From Epiperipatus broadwayi (taxonomy: Eukaryota; Onychophora; Udeonychophora; Euonychophora; Peripatidae): DNA of 64,000 bases. Positions 48,148 to 61,500 of this stretch are shown here, piece after piece. Below the pieces are notes generated by a model. The model ran no database searches. It worked only from the letters and a program-made list of their open reading frames with translations, and was not told the DNA's origin. A program made the position numbers and the translations under genes. Positions within the stretch are counted from its first letter, which is position 1. The number at the start of each line of letters is the position of its first letter. Location of the stretch: NCBI GenBank assembly GCA_028023455.1, contig JAQFVV010000257.1:1244001-1308000 (forward strand). The letters are read 5' to 3'.

Positions 48148-48650
48148 TGAACTAGTCTAGATTCCATCATATCATTGGATTGATGTATTGCCACAGACCA
48201 ATAGGATATGAAAAAATAACATATATTAAATAGAATAAACAGGCTATTGGATGATGTTGTTCAGAGCATCTGATTGGTTTCATTATAAAAGGGGAACTGA
48301 TTATAAACAGTCTGGCCATTTGGAAGTAAGGGAGACTACAATTTACTGTCAGACCAAAATGACAGTACACATGTCCACCATATGATTAAAGCAATAAATC
48401 AAGTTCACATTACAAGTAGAAACTGTTAGAATCTAAATCAGACACGAGGTAAACTGTCATAAAATAAATCAAAATGTGAACCTTCTCATGAAGGATGATG
48501 TTGGCTTATATCTGGAAGTATTAGATAAACTTATAGTAGAGTACATGAAGACCCTCACATTAATAATTGCATGGTGACAAATATATAACAGTTATATTTA
48601 ATTGTACTTTTATGAGTTTGTATTTATTATAACCATACATAAACACAACA
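48148..48650 (+). repeat. 5' LTR of an LTR retroelement
   Basis: It begins TGAACTAGTC and ends AACACAACA, with partner 50526-51069. A TATAAAA box (near 48288) lies about 60 bp before the shared segment CAATTTACTGTCAGACC, and a TTTGTATTTATTATAACCAT tail segment is shared with the other LTR. CCAAT-type words occur upstream. Promoter and tail signals give plus orientation. GTTGGCACTATTAC, just after the LTR, is in the place of a primer-binding site, but the tRNA is not identifiable. Confidence 0.8.
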
Positions 48651-50525
48651 GTTGGCACTATTACAACAGATCTTATCTCTATTTAGATCTTTGTTATCAA
48701 AAAATTGAAAGCTGACATTAATAGTACATTAATAAAAAAATTAAAATCAAAAGTGAGTGGTTAATCATTAACTATAAAGGCAGAATCTTCTCCCCATTGA
48801 TTGTGTAAATCTGTATTTTTAAAAATTGACAGCTACCATTATTAGCACAACAATAGAAATTTAAAAAAAAATCAAACATGAGTAGTTTTTCAGCTAAAAA
48901 CAAAAACACATTTTTTGTCCTCTTACTGTTAGAAGAGAGAAAGAGAACATCAAAATAGCTACAATTGGCTTATTAGAAGAGTCCAATCCAGCCCATCATA
49001 AAAAGTGGACATTTTATATGGATATGGTGCTTTTCTATACTTAAAATTAGTTACATTGAGTCTATATAAACCCTAGACTTATAAGATATTTCAATCACAT
49101 GCAACAGTGATACTTGCAGTGGAACTAGATTTTGATATATCATTATTTATACTATCAAATGTTTTCTGCCCAAAATTCTTAATGATAATGCAGAGGTATA
49201 ACTTCCATCTCTGTACACAAAGGAAGGGGTGAGAGAGAGGTTTTGTTGCTAAACTTCAATAGCTTTCTCTTAACTGCAACATTAAATACTTCAATGAAGA
49301 CTTAAGAAAACATTTTCTCTGTGGAAATGATAGACCACATTCTTAGGGTTAAGCTGATGATGGACCCTGATATCATTTTGATTCAGCTGTCCCTCAAGTG
49401 ACTATAACTGAATTGACAGTGAGTCATATAATTTTATTAAAGAAAAAAATGGAATATAGTATTAATTTAGTCAATCAAAAAACAATCAAACAAATACTCA
49501 GTTAGCAATTAAAAAAACTGTCTGACTAAATGAGCAAAAAGAAATAAAAATCTTTTTTACAAATATTACAAAGCAAAACATGCACATGCTAAATGTCCAC
49601 AGTGAGACACAGTGTGTAGGTATTGCAGGAATGTCACTCACATAGAAACTGATTGTTTTCAAAATAAAAAAGGTAAATGAGAAATAATGGAAGTGTCCAT
49701 TCCAAAATGCCAGAAAAGCAATATGAAATCAAATAAAATCAATAATGCCTGTATAAGTAATATGAGAGGGATTGATTCAGCTTTCACAATCAGAATTATT
49801 ATTAATGATATGTCAATAACAATGTAACTGAACACTAGTTTTTCAGTGTTCATTGTGTCAAAAAAATACATGGGCTATCATTAATACAAAAAAGTAATCA
49901 TCATCTGCAACTACCTAACTATCTAAGTAATCAAATATTATCCTTGGGTCAAACAAGAGTTAATGTTAATTGACCTAGTAAAATTATTTATTTGTCTATT
50001 ATTGTGTCTGCTGACAAGTGCAGAAATTTAGTGAGCTATGACTGGTTCAATCACCTGTGCTTTACAGTGACTAAAGTGAACCATCTCACAATCATAAAAT
50101 CAAAAGGATCTATACACTGAGTGTAAATCCTAGGACAATTCATGAAAATAAAAGTGCTCAAGTTCTATGTCATACATTCAAGGGAATCACCAAATGGGTT
50201 TCAACTGGTGTGATCAAATTAAAAGATTGAAAATATTAGTGGTTCAAGTAGCATATGGACAGCAACACCACAGACATAGAAATCAGCTGAAGTTGAACTA
50301 CACATAATTAATCAACAGTGAAGAATCATCAGCCAATAGTGAGTTGTTATGAGCAAAAGGTGCAGAATGACCAGGCAGCAATGGAGAGATCTTCAAAGGA
50401 AGATCCTGAAACTGCTGATGAAGTTGCCAAAACCAGAAAGTGGTGAAGATAGTCACTAAAGTACCTAAATGACTACATTCTACAAACTAATTTTAGCCAG
50501 AATAGACATTTTTACTTTTAATTTA
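48651..50525 (+). mobile_element. Internal region of the LTR retroelement, deleted and decayed
   Basis: The interior is only 1.9 kb, far less than the 4-5 kb of a complete gag-pol, and no protease, reverse transcriptase or integrase core was seen. A degenerate direct repeat of about 118 bp lies near its start (48681-48766 and 48800-48895). The right end still carries pol C-terminal traces, listed separately. It could be an internally deleted copy or a recombinant. Confidence 0.6.
50230..50525 (+). pseudogene. Pol C-terminal trace of the LTR retroelement
   Basis: VAYGQQHHRHRNQLKLNYT (50248 on) resembles the end of a Ty3/gypsy integrase, where an R-RHRNQL block closes the protein. LKYLNDYILQ (50456 on, another frame) resembles the PP-x-YL-x-DY(V/I) tail that many such pol proteins carry just before the 3' LTR. 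Position and strand both agree with the flanking LTRs. Stops separate the two. Confidence 0.5.
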
Positions 50526-51069
50526 TGGACTAGTCCAGAGTTCATCTTATTTCAATCAGATTGAGTATTCATTACCATGACTAATTGATATATCAATAGA
50601 TAATATATATCAAATAAGAAAAAAACAGACCAATAGATGATGATGCTCAGTGAATCCAATTATTTTTATGATTGAAGGGGGTCTGGCTATAAATACTTAA
50701 TCCAGTTCAAGGTAAGGGGGAGCAACAACAATTTACTGTCAGACCTGAATGGTCATGCATATGTTGTTCACTATACAGTTAAAGCAGTGATGCAAGTTCA
50801 TGTTAGAAGTCGAATCTGCTAGAACCTGAATTAGTCACCAATCAAGCTGACACAAAACAACCAGAAGATTTACCAGGTAGAAGGGTACTTGAAATCCTTA
50901 TACTAATGGTTGCATGACAACTAAAGCCTATACCAAGCCAACGGTATGAGAAGAAAGTATAGCGGTTATATGTATTGTAAATAGGCATTTGTATAATTGT
51001 TTTAATTAATAAATATTTAATTGTATTTTTAAGAGTTTGTGTTTATTATAATCATGCATAAACACATCA
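50526..51069 (+). repeat. 3' LTR of the LTR retroelement
   Basis: Starts TGGACTAGTC and ends AACACATCA. It is alignable with 48148-48650 along its length (CTATAAATA box, CAATTTACTGTCAGACC, CATGATAAACAC-like tail) but only about 70-75% identical by eye, and 41 bp longer. That divergence marks an old insertion, or two LTRs of different copies. AATAAA words near 51010 could serve for polyadenylation. No matching 4-6 bp target duplication was found outside the two LTRs. Confidence 0.8.
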
Positions 51070-51074
51070 GGAAG

Positions 51075-53670
51075 TAAAACAAATATCATTCTGGCCAATT
51101 GCGATTGAGCTATTTAATCTAGCCTTTACAGTTCAAATATCATTTTATAATATATATATATAATTTAGTCAAATTCGATTTGAAAATTAAAAAGATCACA
51201 AAGTTTACCCCAACTTTTTTTTAAAAAGTTAATGTGAAAGTCAGATATTTTTAAATATTATTTTTAAATATTAAAAATGTTTAAAATATTTATATACAAA
51301 GAATAAAACGTGTGCTTTCTTGCAATGATTAAACGGCCGATTCTAGAGAAAAAATCATTGGATAGTGCTCAAAGTTCTTATGAACTCACAACCAATGAGC
51401 CATTCAATTCCGTTTGTATTTAGCCATCTAATTAATTTAATATCATAGTTTATTGAATTTTTAAATAAGTTATTTTATTTCGTACTTGAACGTTTTATTA
51501 TTATTAATATAAAAAATCTAAGATTATTTCTTTATTAACGTTTTATTTTTGAATGCAATATAGTTAATTGTCATAGATATGGTTTTGAAGTATTTTTTTA
51601 CTAATTATTTTTAGTAGAAAATTAGAAATACATCAAGTAATCTGGTGAGACAAACCTGCAGTTTCATCTTCCTGACGCACTGTAATTGTTTCCTATCTCC
51701 TGCCAAGATTGCATTTTACAAGATAGTAAGATAATGGACTGTCTTTAGTATTCAGTCCCAGAGAGAAACATATCTCTAATAAAAAAAAAAAGTCAACATA
51801 TTATGCTATGAAGAAGCCAATAACAAGTGTTAATATTTTTTTTAAATTGACATTATAACTTTAAATTACAAAGTTTTTAAAGTTAATAAATAGTGTGTGT
51901 ATGCATATATATCATTTTGAAATGGTAAACTGTTTTAACTGTTGTTTATATTAAATTTAGTTAAATGTCGCGTAATATCATTTTTCACAGTGGTCCCATG
52001 ATAGTAAGGAAGTAATATATATATAACTTGGTCTGCAATTGAAAATGATTATTATTTTTTTTTTTTTTAGAAATTAGACACTGCTATTAGAGGATATTTA
52101 ATTGTTTAATAAAGATAGTGCTTGAAGAGTTTTGTAGCTTCGAAATATTATATATCGAGTTAGTGATGGGTAATTTTATCACATTACACACACATATATT
52201 TATGTATACCCATGCGCATATAATTTAGTTAATATATTATATGAATAAAAATAATTAGATAATCAGTTTGCAATAGTTAACTTAAATCTATTCTGAAATT
52301 TTTTTTCTGAATAATAAATACTATAATAAGAAGACAGATAAATCATTTTTAATTGTTATTTGTAGTTGGTTATATTTTACATTGTAATTATTTCTCCTAT
52401 GACAATCGATTTCTGTAAGTTCTTTTTTACTTCAAAATTTTTACATTATTTTTATCTTTAAAGCTAATAAGTTTGTATTACCTCTAGCTAATTATAATTA
52501 TGTTCAAACTTGTTTTACACACTTTAATAATTTTACATAGAAGTTGAGTAGTAAACTCAAAAATAAAACAACAACAAAAAAGGCCGAAACAAATCACTTG
52601 TATTAGTTGTAGGAAAATTTTACACTTAATTAGCTTTTAGGTGCTTAATGATTACAGGACCTCCAAATTAATTGATCAGATAACCATCAATAACCAACGC
52701 AACAACACCTATTATTTTTTCATCCATGTTTTTTTTCTGGTAATTTGTATTTTTTTTCTTTTTTTTGTAAATCCAGGGAAGATATATAAACTAAGTTGTT
52801 GTATACCTTTTTCAATCATAAAAGATTATTTTTAGATGTAATACAACACTTAGACAATTCAATATCAATAACAATTAACAATATCAACCTAATAATATAT
52901 ATATATATATATATATAATAGTTTTAATTTTTACAACACATTTTCAAATTGGGATAAATGCTTTCCAAGATGAATTTGTGATTAAACTAGTCTTTATCTG
53001 TTGGCTCATGTAATATATTTTTCATTTTTTTATTTACCATAGTTCAGTATTTATTTATAACAAATTACTATCTTTCAATTTAAAAATGTCACATTTTTTG
53101 AACACACTTATTTAACTATATCATTTTTTGACAAATGCATTAATGATTATTACTGACCATTTATATTAAGTATAAATTATTAAATATTTTTAGTGGAGAT
53201 GTAAACTTTAAACTGAATTAAAGTTGAATTTATCTAGTATGAAATGCAAGCATGATTTTAATAATTTCAGTTTACTCCTTTTTTTTTATTTATGCATAAA
53301 AACATAGTTATAAATGCTGATAATTATTGTTTGATTTTAAAAACTATTGTTTAATATATAAGAAGTGTTTTATATAGCTAAATATAAAAATTTGTTTGTT
53401 TTTCATTTGTTATGTACTTTGAAATTATGAAAAAAATTATTATACTAATATATTTGATAGAATATAAAATTCTTTTAACTCAAACAGTATAAGAAATAAT
53501 CAATGGTTAAACAGCATACTTTTATAATTAAATACAATGAAATAGCAAATTCAAGTTAAGGTCTAGCAAGTTTTAGCAATCATGTTTAATTAATGAAACT
53601 AATGCTTACTTAACATTAGCAACTTTTAATTTGAAATCTCCCAGAATATTAGAAAAGAAAGAATATACCA
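51075..53670. other. AT-rich stretch, no gene seen
   Basis: Contains (TA)n at 52891-52918. A somewhat GC-richer patch at 51300-51420 has CCAATGAGCC and ATTGG words, but no downstream coding sequence. Confidence 0.6.
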
Positions 53671-53675
53671 TTATC

Positions 53676-53738
53676 TTTAATTATCAATTCATTGCAGGAT
53701 AAATATGTTGAGTTTAATCTAATTTTTCTGATATATAG
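53676..53738 (-). mobile_element. Probable RTE 3'-end fragment
   Basis: About 55-60 bp align with the 3' end of the RTE element at 44105-44165: ATTATCAATTCATTGCAGGAT and AGTTTAATC are shared, the former with two changes. The similarity stops beyond, so this is a severely truncated or old copy. The overlapping 96-codon frame is hydrophobic AT noise. Confidence 0.5.
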
Positions 53739-53744
53739 ATATAT

Positions 53745-56700
53745 TGGTCTTTAAAATATGAAGAAAATAGGGTGTGAGTGTTAGAAATAAAGATAACATC
53801 TTAATGTATATGAAATATACAAAGAGCTTCATATTAAATAATTGAGTAGAAAAGAGAGTGACGCATTCAGTAATGATTTTGTTTGATTTATCATATATTG
53901 AGGAAAAGATTAGATATATTTTAAACCAATGCATAGTGAAAAATATAAAGCAAGTGAAAATTTTTAAAAAATTGGTAGTACGGGTAAACATCAACAATAT
54001 TAGTGGCAAAACATTGCTACATGATTAATGAGTCTGATAATTAAAACAAATTATATGAAAATTTGCTTAGTAAGTTATAGAATGTTCAGGCTTTCTAGAT
54101 GATTAATTTTTTTTTTTTTACTTGGTATGTACTGATTTTTTTTTTTAAAATTTACATTGTCCAGTTGACAATCAGTTCTGGAATCATTGGTTTTGAGTTT
54201 ATTTCTTACACTGCATAAAACTACACAAATAGTAAAACAGGAAATATAATAAATTAGTTCTGTATAAAACATTTATTATAATTATTATAGACTTTCTACA
54301 GAAATCTTTGGATTCAAGCCAAACAAAATAACAACTACATTAACAAAGATGTTTTAATATCATTTAATAAGAACACTTTTTGAAAAGAATCCTCAAATAT
54401 ATGTTGATTTTTGTATTGCAATTGTCTTTATAACTAATTTTGCTGCTATTAAAGCTTTGAACATTATAACATAAAATCTACTGTCAATTTCGGAGAAATA
54501 TTAAAATCCACAAACAAGAACTACAGTCCATCATGATACTAAGAAGATTAACAATATATAGGCACACATCAGGCTCTTTCAATTTCTCCACAATTTTTTA
54601 CAGCCTTTTTACAGGAAATATTTTGTGTACTAAAATAAAATTCAAAAAGGATAAAAATCAGTCATGAGTATACTTAAATAACATAGATTTTGTAGATGGT
54701 ATTTCCACAAATACGGTATTTGAACTTTAGGAAATAATAGAAAACTGAAAACAATCATATAAAAATAATTTGTTTTCCAAATGGATGTAAATAAAGATTG
54801 ATATTAATAAATCAAAAATGATTTATCATCAGTTTCTAAAGGCAATTAAGTATTTTTCCTGGAATTTCATTACTAAGTCATAATGTCTAAGAAAATGTGA
54901 TATAGCTAAATTCTGGGTGATGGAAGTTTGATCAGCATTTAATTTTGATTTTGTTACTAACTAAAGAAAAGCCCATTATTTATTTACTGTCAAGCATTGG
55001 ATCATTGGCTATGAGCTGGTTATTTAAAGAAATGTCCAAGTAATTTAAAACAATTTCAAAATCACTTAACTTAAATTTGAACCTATATATTATAGACATG
55101 ATGAAGAGATATACTATTATTGCAATATACTGCCTTTCTTTTTATTATATATGATAGTATAAATAATTACAAGAAATGCTTGATGTAGAGTTTTTTGCAT
55201 TAAGTTTCTTTTTATTAAAGTAGAATTGTTCATTATTTAGTGTATATATATATATAATCTAGTAGGCTTTCATGTGCTTAAAGTTTTTTTTTGTTAAGAT
55301 AATAGAAAATTTAATAAATTTATTATATTATCAGCTATATGCAACTCTAAATGATATTTTACTAAAAAGTGTTAATGTATCACAAAAAAGTCCATTCCTT
55401 TGTCTGGCTAAGATTTTTGTTGTTGTTTCTTTAGCTGGGAATCTACGCAGAAAGCATTATTTTTGAACTTCTAACTATTAAGACTGTTCTACCTGTGTCA
55501 CTAGAATATTCTTTTATATTTATTTATATAGTAACATTTTCACACACACACACACACCGTAAAAAAATTTCAAATCTATATATGTTAAATTAAACATTTT
55601 TAATTACAGTGATGAAAAAAATATTATTGTAAGAAGAAAAAATATAGCCAAATAATATAGTTGAAGATTTGTCAATATCTATAATATACAATTGCAATAT
55701 ACCAAAATGGATTAGAAGGATGTTGTACAATAAATGATAAAATTCTTACGGTTAATCTTTAAAATAGTTGTATATTAAGTTTGAAATCTCAAAAGTGATT
55801 GAGAATTATAAGTGGTAAGATTTCTGGATTACAACAAAGTTTGTAATCAGTTTAGTTAGCTCTCTTAAGATTTGAAATGAGAAACCAATAGATATTAGTG
55901 CCAAATAACATTTTAAATGATTTTAAAAATCTAATTGATTTTGGACGTGAAGACGTTGGCGAAAATTAGAAGCAAATATGTTTTTTATAGTTTTTAATAG
56001 CTTGTATTTAGTTGTTTTATGACTTGAAATTAAATATTATATACAGTGTATATACTTTTCTTTTATTGTTTATATATATGCTCTCATACTATATAATAGA
56101 AATATTTTATTAGTATCATTATTACATTAATATACTTTATTTTCGAGCAATACATTTCTTAGAATGGAAAGAAGTAAATATGTTATTACATTATTATAAA
56201 ATATATGGAACAAGAAATATTTTTACTTATTCTTTAATGCTACATGAGGCTATGTAATGTGTTGTAATGCTAAATTTATTTTATTATAATATTGTAAAAG
56301 TGATTAATATTAGATTTATTACTGCAAAAGCAGATTTAATGAAAAGTGCAGATACTAGCTTTTAGAAAGAATGACTTTTACTGATATATATTTGGTTAAT
56401 GACATTTTATAGATTAGAAACCAGGACTTTGAAAAAAAGAAAATAGATCATCTGAAAGCATTAAAAATTTTGTGTAATTATAAGATGAAAAGGATAAAAG
56501 TGATTGATAGAAAGTCCAAAGCACAAATTCTGCAAAAAGACTATATAAAATCAGTGTTGTGTTTTCTATTAGAAGGAGACTGTCTTGGTTAGGATATAAT
56601 TGCATGATCATTTTATTGTACAGGCTGTTATTAAAAACAGAATTCAGTTCAGGGTATGGCAATGATAGGAATTCTGAAAGATTGTGACATGGTATAAATA

Positions 56701-57835
56701 TTTAAAGGTACATCTGTGGATAGTTATGCAAGGTTCAAGAGTAAGGCACAATATCCCCATTAATGTAATGATATATTGCAGTTTTTGAGAATCAGTCAGG
56801 AGATTGATTGACTGATAATAAGGAAGATCTGGAGATCAAGTGATCTTTATATTCTCTGTTTATATGATTAGATATTGGCAATGTGTAGCATTTTATTCTG
56901 CTTCATGAACTGTAAATTTTAAATTATATCATGCCTATATGAAATTCTATTATTTGGATCACATTCATATTAATGCTATAATTGATGTCATTTATTCAAG
57001 ATATTTGGTAAAGAAGCTTTTCCACTCATGTAGGAAGTAGCTTCATGACAATATTTTTGCAAAATTTTTTTTGATAATTATTGATGCTAAGACTATTATT
57101 TTTAACACTACATATTCTTACTAAGATTCTAGAATAATCTTGGACATAATTTTAAATGTTAAGTATATTGGAGTTATAATTGGGTGTTCATAGCTATTAA
57201 TACTTGTCAAAAGATTTATGCCAGTGTCAGATGAATGTGCTCTGTAGTGATTGTTATTTGATTACACAGTCTTCTTTTTGATAACTTCTGATGTAATAGT
57301 TGTTTAAGCATTCTTATATTATTCTTTTTTCTTACTACTGAAAGATGCCATTTTAAATGGAAATTTAAAAGGGATTTTCAGAACATTTTTCATTTTTAAT
57401 TATAATATTGCAGTCTTGTATGCCATTGTCCTGCTTTGTTTAAATGTGATGCTTGATATACTTGATAATTTTCTCATACAATTTTAAAATAACTTTAATA
57501 ATTTCTATATTTTACCTATGATAAACATTTTATGATGACCTCCAAGTTGTTGCAACACATTCTTTGGGGGTCATTTTCTATACTGATCTGTTTTGACACA
57601 TTTTAAATAAAAATGATATATTTTTAAGAAGACATCTTACTTGACATGGCCTCTGTCTTTATGTATAGTTTCACTGTTATATGATGAAAATAAAGATTTA
57701 TTTGTGTTGTACCATGCATTTTGATTTCCAATGTTTCAATAAAATAACATTTTTCCATGTCAAGGTTAATGATTATTTCATCAAAACATTGGCGATTAAA
57801 ACAGAATAATACACACTATAATCAAATAAGACTTT
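53745..57835. other. AT-rich stretch, no gene seen
   Basis: Has (TA)n near 55243 and (CA)n at 55541-55557. No coding or element signature was recognised in either strand. Confidence 0.6.
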
Positions 57836-57839
57836 ATTT

Positions 57840-57854
57840 TCATATATATATATA

Positions 57855-57927
<73 letters not shown>
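57840..57927. repeat. TA palindrome followed by about 70 bp (TA)n
   Basis: TCATATATATATATATGA (57840-57857) is self-complementary and runs straight into a long TA tract. It encodes the isoleucine-tyrosine run of a spurious frame. Confidence 0.95.
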
Positions 57928-57930
<3 letters not shown>

Positions 57931-58504
57931 GATCTAAACACCAACTCTACTAACAGCATCTATGAAACATGTTTCCATCAGTTTGAAAGCACGAATTTTT
58001 CATATACGTGAATATCTTCAAATCCAGTCAAACAAACTAGATAGCTATATGGGTCTGAATTCAGTTCAGTTTCGCCATATAGTAAAAGCCTCTGCAATCT
58101 ATATCATTGCAAAAACCTTCAAGGGTACATTTATGATAAACAAAACAAGTTATAAATTTTGTAACTTGCTTATAGCTTGCATTTTATCATCACTAGATGG
58201 AGCTTTACCAGTAGCCTACTATCAAGCTTTGTTTACATAAACGCTGAGAGAGATAGAATTCAATATCTCTTTCAAATTGTCTCCAACCTTTAAACCATGG
58301 TTTTGAGCTAGTTGGCTCACGTCAGTAAAGGGTAGGAAGACTAGAAAGTAGATCTAAACACCAACTCTACTAACAGCATCTATGAAACATTTTTCTATCA
58401 GTTTGAAAGCATGAATTTTTCAGATACGTAAATATCTTCAAATTTAGTCAAACAAACTAGATAGCTATATGAGTCTGAATTCAGTTCAGTTTCACCATAT
58501 AGTA
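57928..58504 (+). repeat. Partial tandem or terminal direct repeat with 420-bp offset
   Basis: 57928-58084 and 58348-58504 (157 bp) match at exactly 420 bp offset with no indels and about nine or ten mismatches (near 94%). The 263 bp between is single-copy here. Two readings fit: 1.4 units of a 420-bp tandem repeat, cut on the left by (TA)n, or a very small element with 157-bp terminal direct repeats. The ends are not TG...CA. The 92-codon frame at 57962-58240 spans the junction and is not preserved in the second arm. Confidence 0.85.
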
Positions 58505-58509
58505 TGAAA

Positions 58510-61500
58510 TATTAATCATTTTTTAAGAGCCATATTTTTTTACATTCTTTCTATTATAAATAATTTATAAATTTTACAGTATTAATGCCTAAGTTATGTT
58601 TTTAACAAATTAAATTAAAATGTTTATTGCCTGGATCTAATGATCTTCCACAGAAATGAATTTAAACATTAACAGTGAAAAGTAAATTATATTTATTTCA
58701 AATATAAACAAATACTTAAATGGATTTGAATTTACTTAATAGTTTTCAAGGCAGAAACACAAATTCTTATTTTGAATAATCTTGAGAAATATTAAATTCA
58801 ATATTAATATGTACTTATTATAAACTTATGGCATGAATATGTAAAGAGTCGTAATGTTAATGTGCAAATCATTTTAATAAAAATAAATCTACTTTTGTCT
58901 GCCTCAATATTTGTGAGAATAAAATTGTATTTGACATAAATACAAGCATTGTTTCAATAAAAATAATTTAGATAATATAAGACAGAACAACAAATATAAA
59001 TTTATTTTCGCAGTTGTTGATATCTAAATTCATTTTATTTAACATCATTACATTAAGACAAAATGAGATTTTATACATTATTTAAAATACAGTGAAGGTG
59101 AATGCCTATTATTCCTAATAAATTACAAAATATTTTTTGACATAAGTTTATAACATTCCATGTTAAAGTTGTATTTGTTTTTTTTTGTTTTTTGTTTTTT
59201 TTCATATGTCATAGCATCGGCCGGGATGCGAACCCACAACCGTCTGCAACCAACTACTTGCTTGCAAGGTGGCTGTGATGTTGTGTTTTTCAAAATAATT
59301 TTAAATGAGTAGGTAGTGATTCTTTACACTGAATATTAAGGAAAATGAAATTTATTTGCTCATTTTTTATTGATGAAATAAGTACAGTTCATTTATTTCC
59401 TCTAAATTTATTTTTCTATAATATAATTACATTGAAATAGAAATACATTTAAAGTTAATCATAGAATAACTAATTTCTACATCAATTTGAATTGTATTAT
59501 TATAATGCATTTATACATTTTTAAAAAACTGTACCTCACCAAGAAATATATCAAAATAATCAATGCAGTAGTATGTTATATAATTGTAATGCGTTCATTT
59601 TATAAAATATTTAATTATAGTCTGAGTTAAAGAACTACAAATCCATTTTCTTATATGGTTCATAAAAAATTAAAAATGCATGTAAATCTTGATGGCCATT
59701 TGTGGTAAATATCATCATATATTACAATTTAATAAATTAGAAACAAAAAAATTAACAATGAATATTATTAAAAAGAAATCAAGATAGTCATAACAGTAAC
59801 AATATTAATAATTAATATTCACATACTAGATTCCACAGAACCTCAATAAATTTACAGTAATGGTTAAATAAAAGCTTGTTATAATCAAATGTAAAAACAT
59901 CTTCAATATAAGTGCATCTTGCTGCACTTAAATTAAGCTTGTACTTTATAAATAAAGCTTGTACAGAATGGATTTTTTTAGTGATGTTGAATATGTTCTA
60001 CCTTATATTGATTGTAAAACTATCAAAACAAGATTTAAATGTGTAAGTAAATATTCTCATGATAATTTTTATTGAGTTGCCAAGTGGTAATAATTAATTC
60101 AAATATATATGCAAGGAATGTATTTTATTGCTAGAATTGTGAAGAGTGTTTTAAAGATCTTTAAGTGTATTTGTGAAGTACACAATTTTTCAATAATTTA
60201 AGGTAGAAAAATTCAAATTGCTTTTTGAATACTATGATATTACTACTAATATAAATGAGATCCATGTAACATTTGAAAAGGATTAACAGAAAATGGTAAA
60301 AGTGTCATAAGGAGTTGAATAGGATCTGGTTGAATGGATTGTTTAATAATTATAGTTATATTTTCTTAGGTGAAAACTGGGAAATTTTGCATAAATTAGT
60401 TTCACAGATTATCAACAATTGCATTGAGTTAATGAATACTAAATGAAAAAGTGAATCCAAATGTTAACATTTCTCTAGTAATACCCAAGTATATGCATTA
60501 TCTGATTATGATAAATATTCACAAAAAAAGTAAAATATTTAGTCTCAAAAAACTAAAATGATTTAAATATTTTTTCTTTTTATTATTAGATTTTGAAAGT
60601 AGACATCAATCTTTTTTTTAATATGAATATAGCAAATTATGTAAGCATAATTACTAGTTTTTATATACAAACAATAAATAAACAGATTAACATTTTCAAA
60701 TGATGAATTAAGAATTAAGATTAGACATAAACAATTAACAATTATAATGCTGAAAAAAAACCAATTAACAATTATAGTTTTTTTAGATTATTCATTTCAA
60801 CAGATTAGTGCTATTATGTTTGTATACTTTTTTCCCAATGCTATCCTCCCGTGCAAAGATTATAATAGAGCAACTAGTTAGAATTTGATAATTTGCAGTT
60901 TTTCATTTTTGAATTTTAACTAAATATTATAATTTATCTCAAATCCAACTTGATTACTATGAGTAAAAAGCCACTAAAACATCACATGAACACCATTTCC
61001 TAGGCTTACACAAGCTATTGAAACAGTAGCAAACTTGCACTGGATGGCACTACTATATGGAAAGTCGGCTACTGTTTTTATGAATAAAGAATATTTTTTT
61101 TAAAAAAAGATTAATTGTTGTTAAATAGTTTTCACATTCTTAAAGCATGAAAATTTAGAGTGGAATATTTAATATGTTATAATAAGTTTATGCAAATCTT
61201 TACATAAGTATTATTATAAAACTTCTAACAAGCATTCAGTAATTATATTTAGAATAATACAAATTTTATTTTACTTTTCAGATATGACTGTTATTTATAT
61301 AGAGTTTAACCTTTTCTTGTCTGCATGAAGTTTACTCTAGAACTATTCAATTTATACTTAGTAAATTCTTTCATTCTTTAACTATCACTACTTTTAGATA
61401 TTTTTTTTTTTTTTGAAACAGGAATTGTAGAAATTAGAATTATTGGAAATTTTCATTATATTGTGGCTCCAATTATTTCAATAAGCATTAGTGAATTTGG

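Noticed and set aside
57757-58011. Frame with a long isoleucine-tyrosine run
   Set aside because: Translation of (TA)n; the rest overlaps a non-coding direct repeat whose second copy does not keep the frame.
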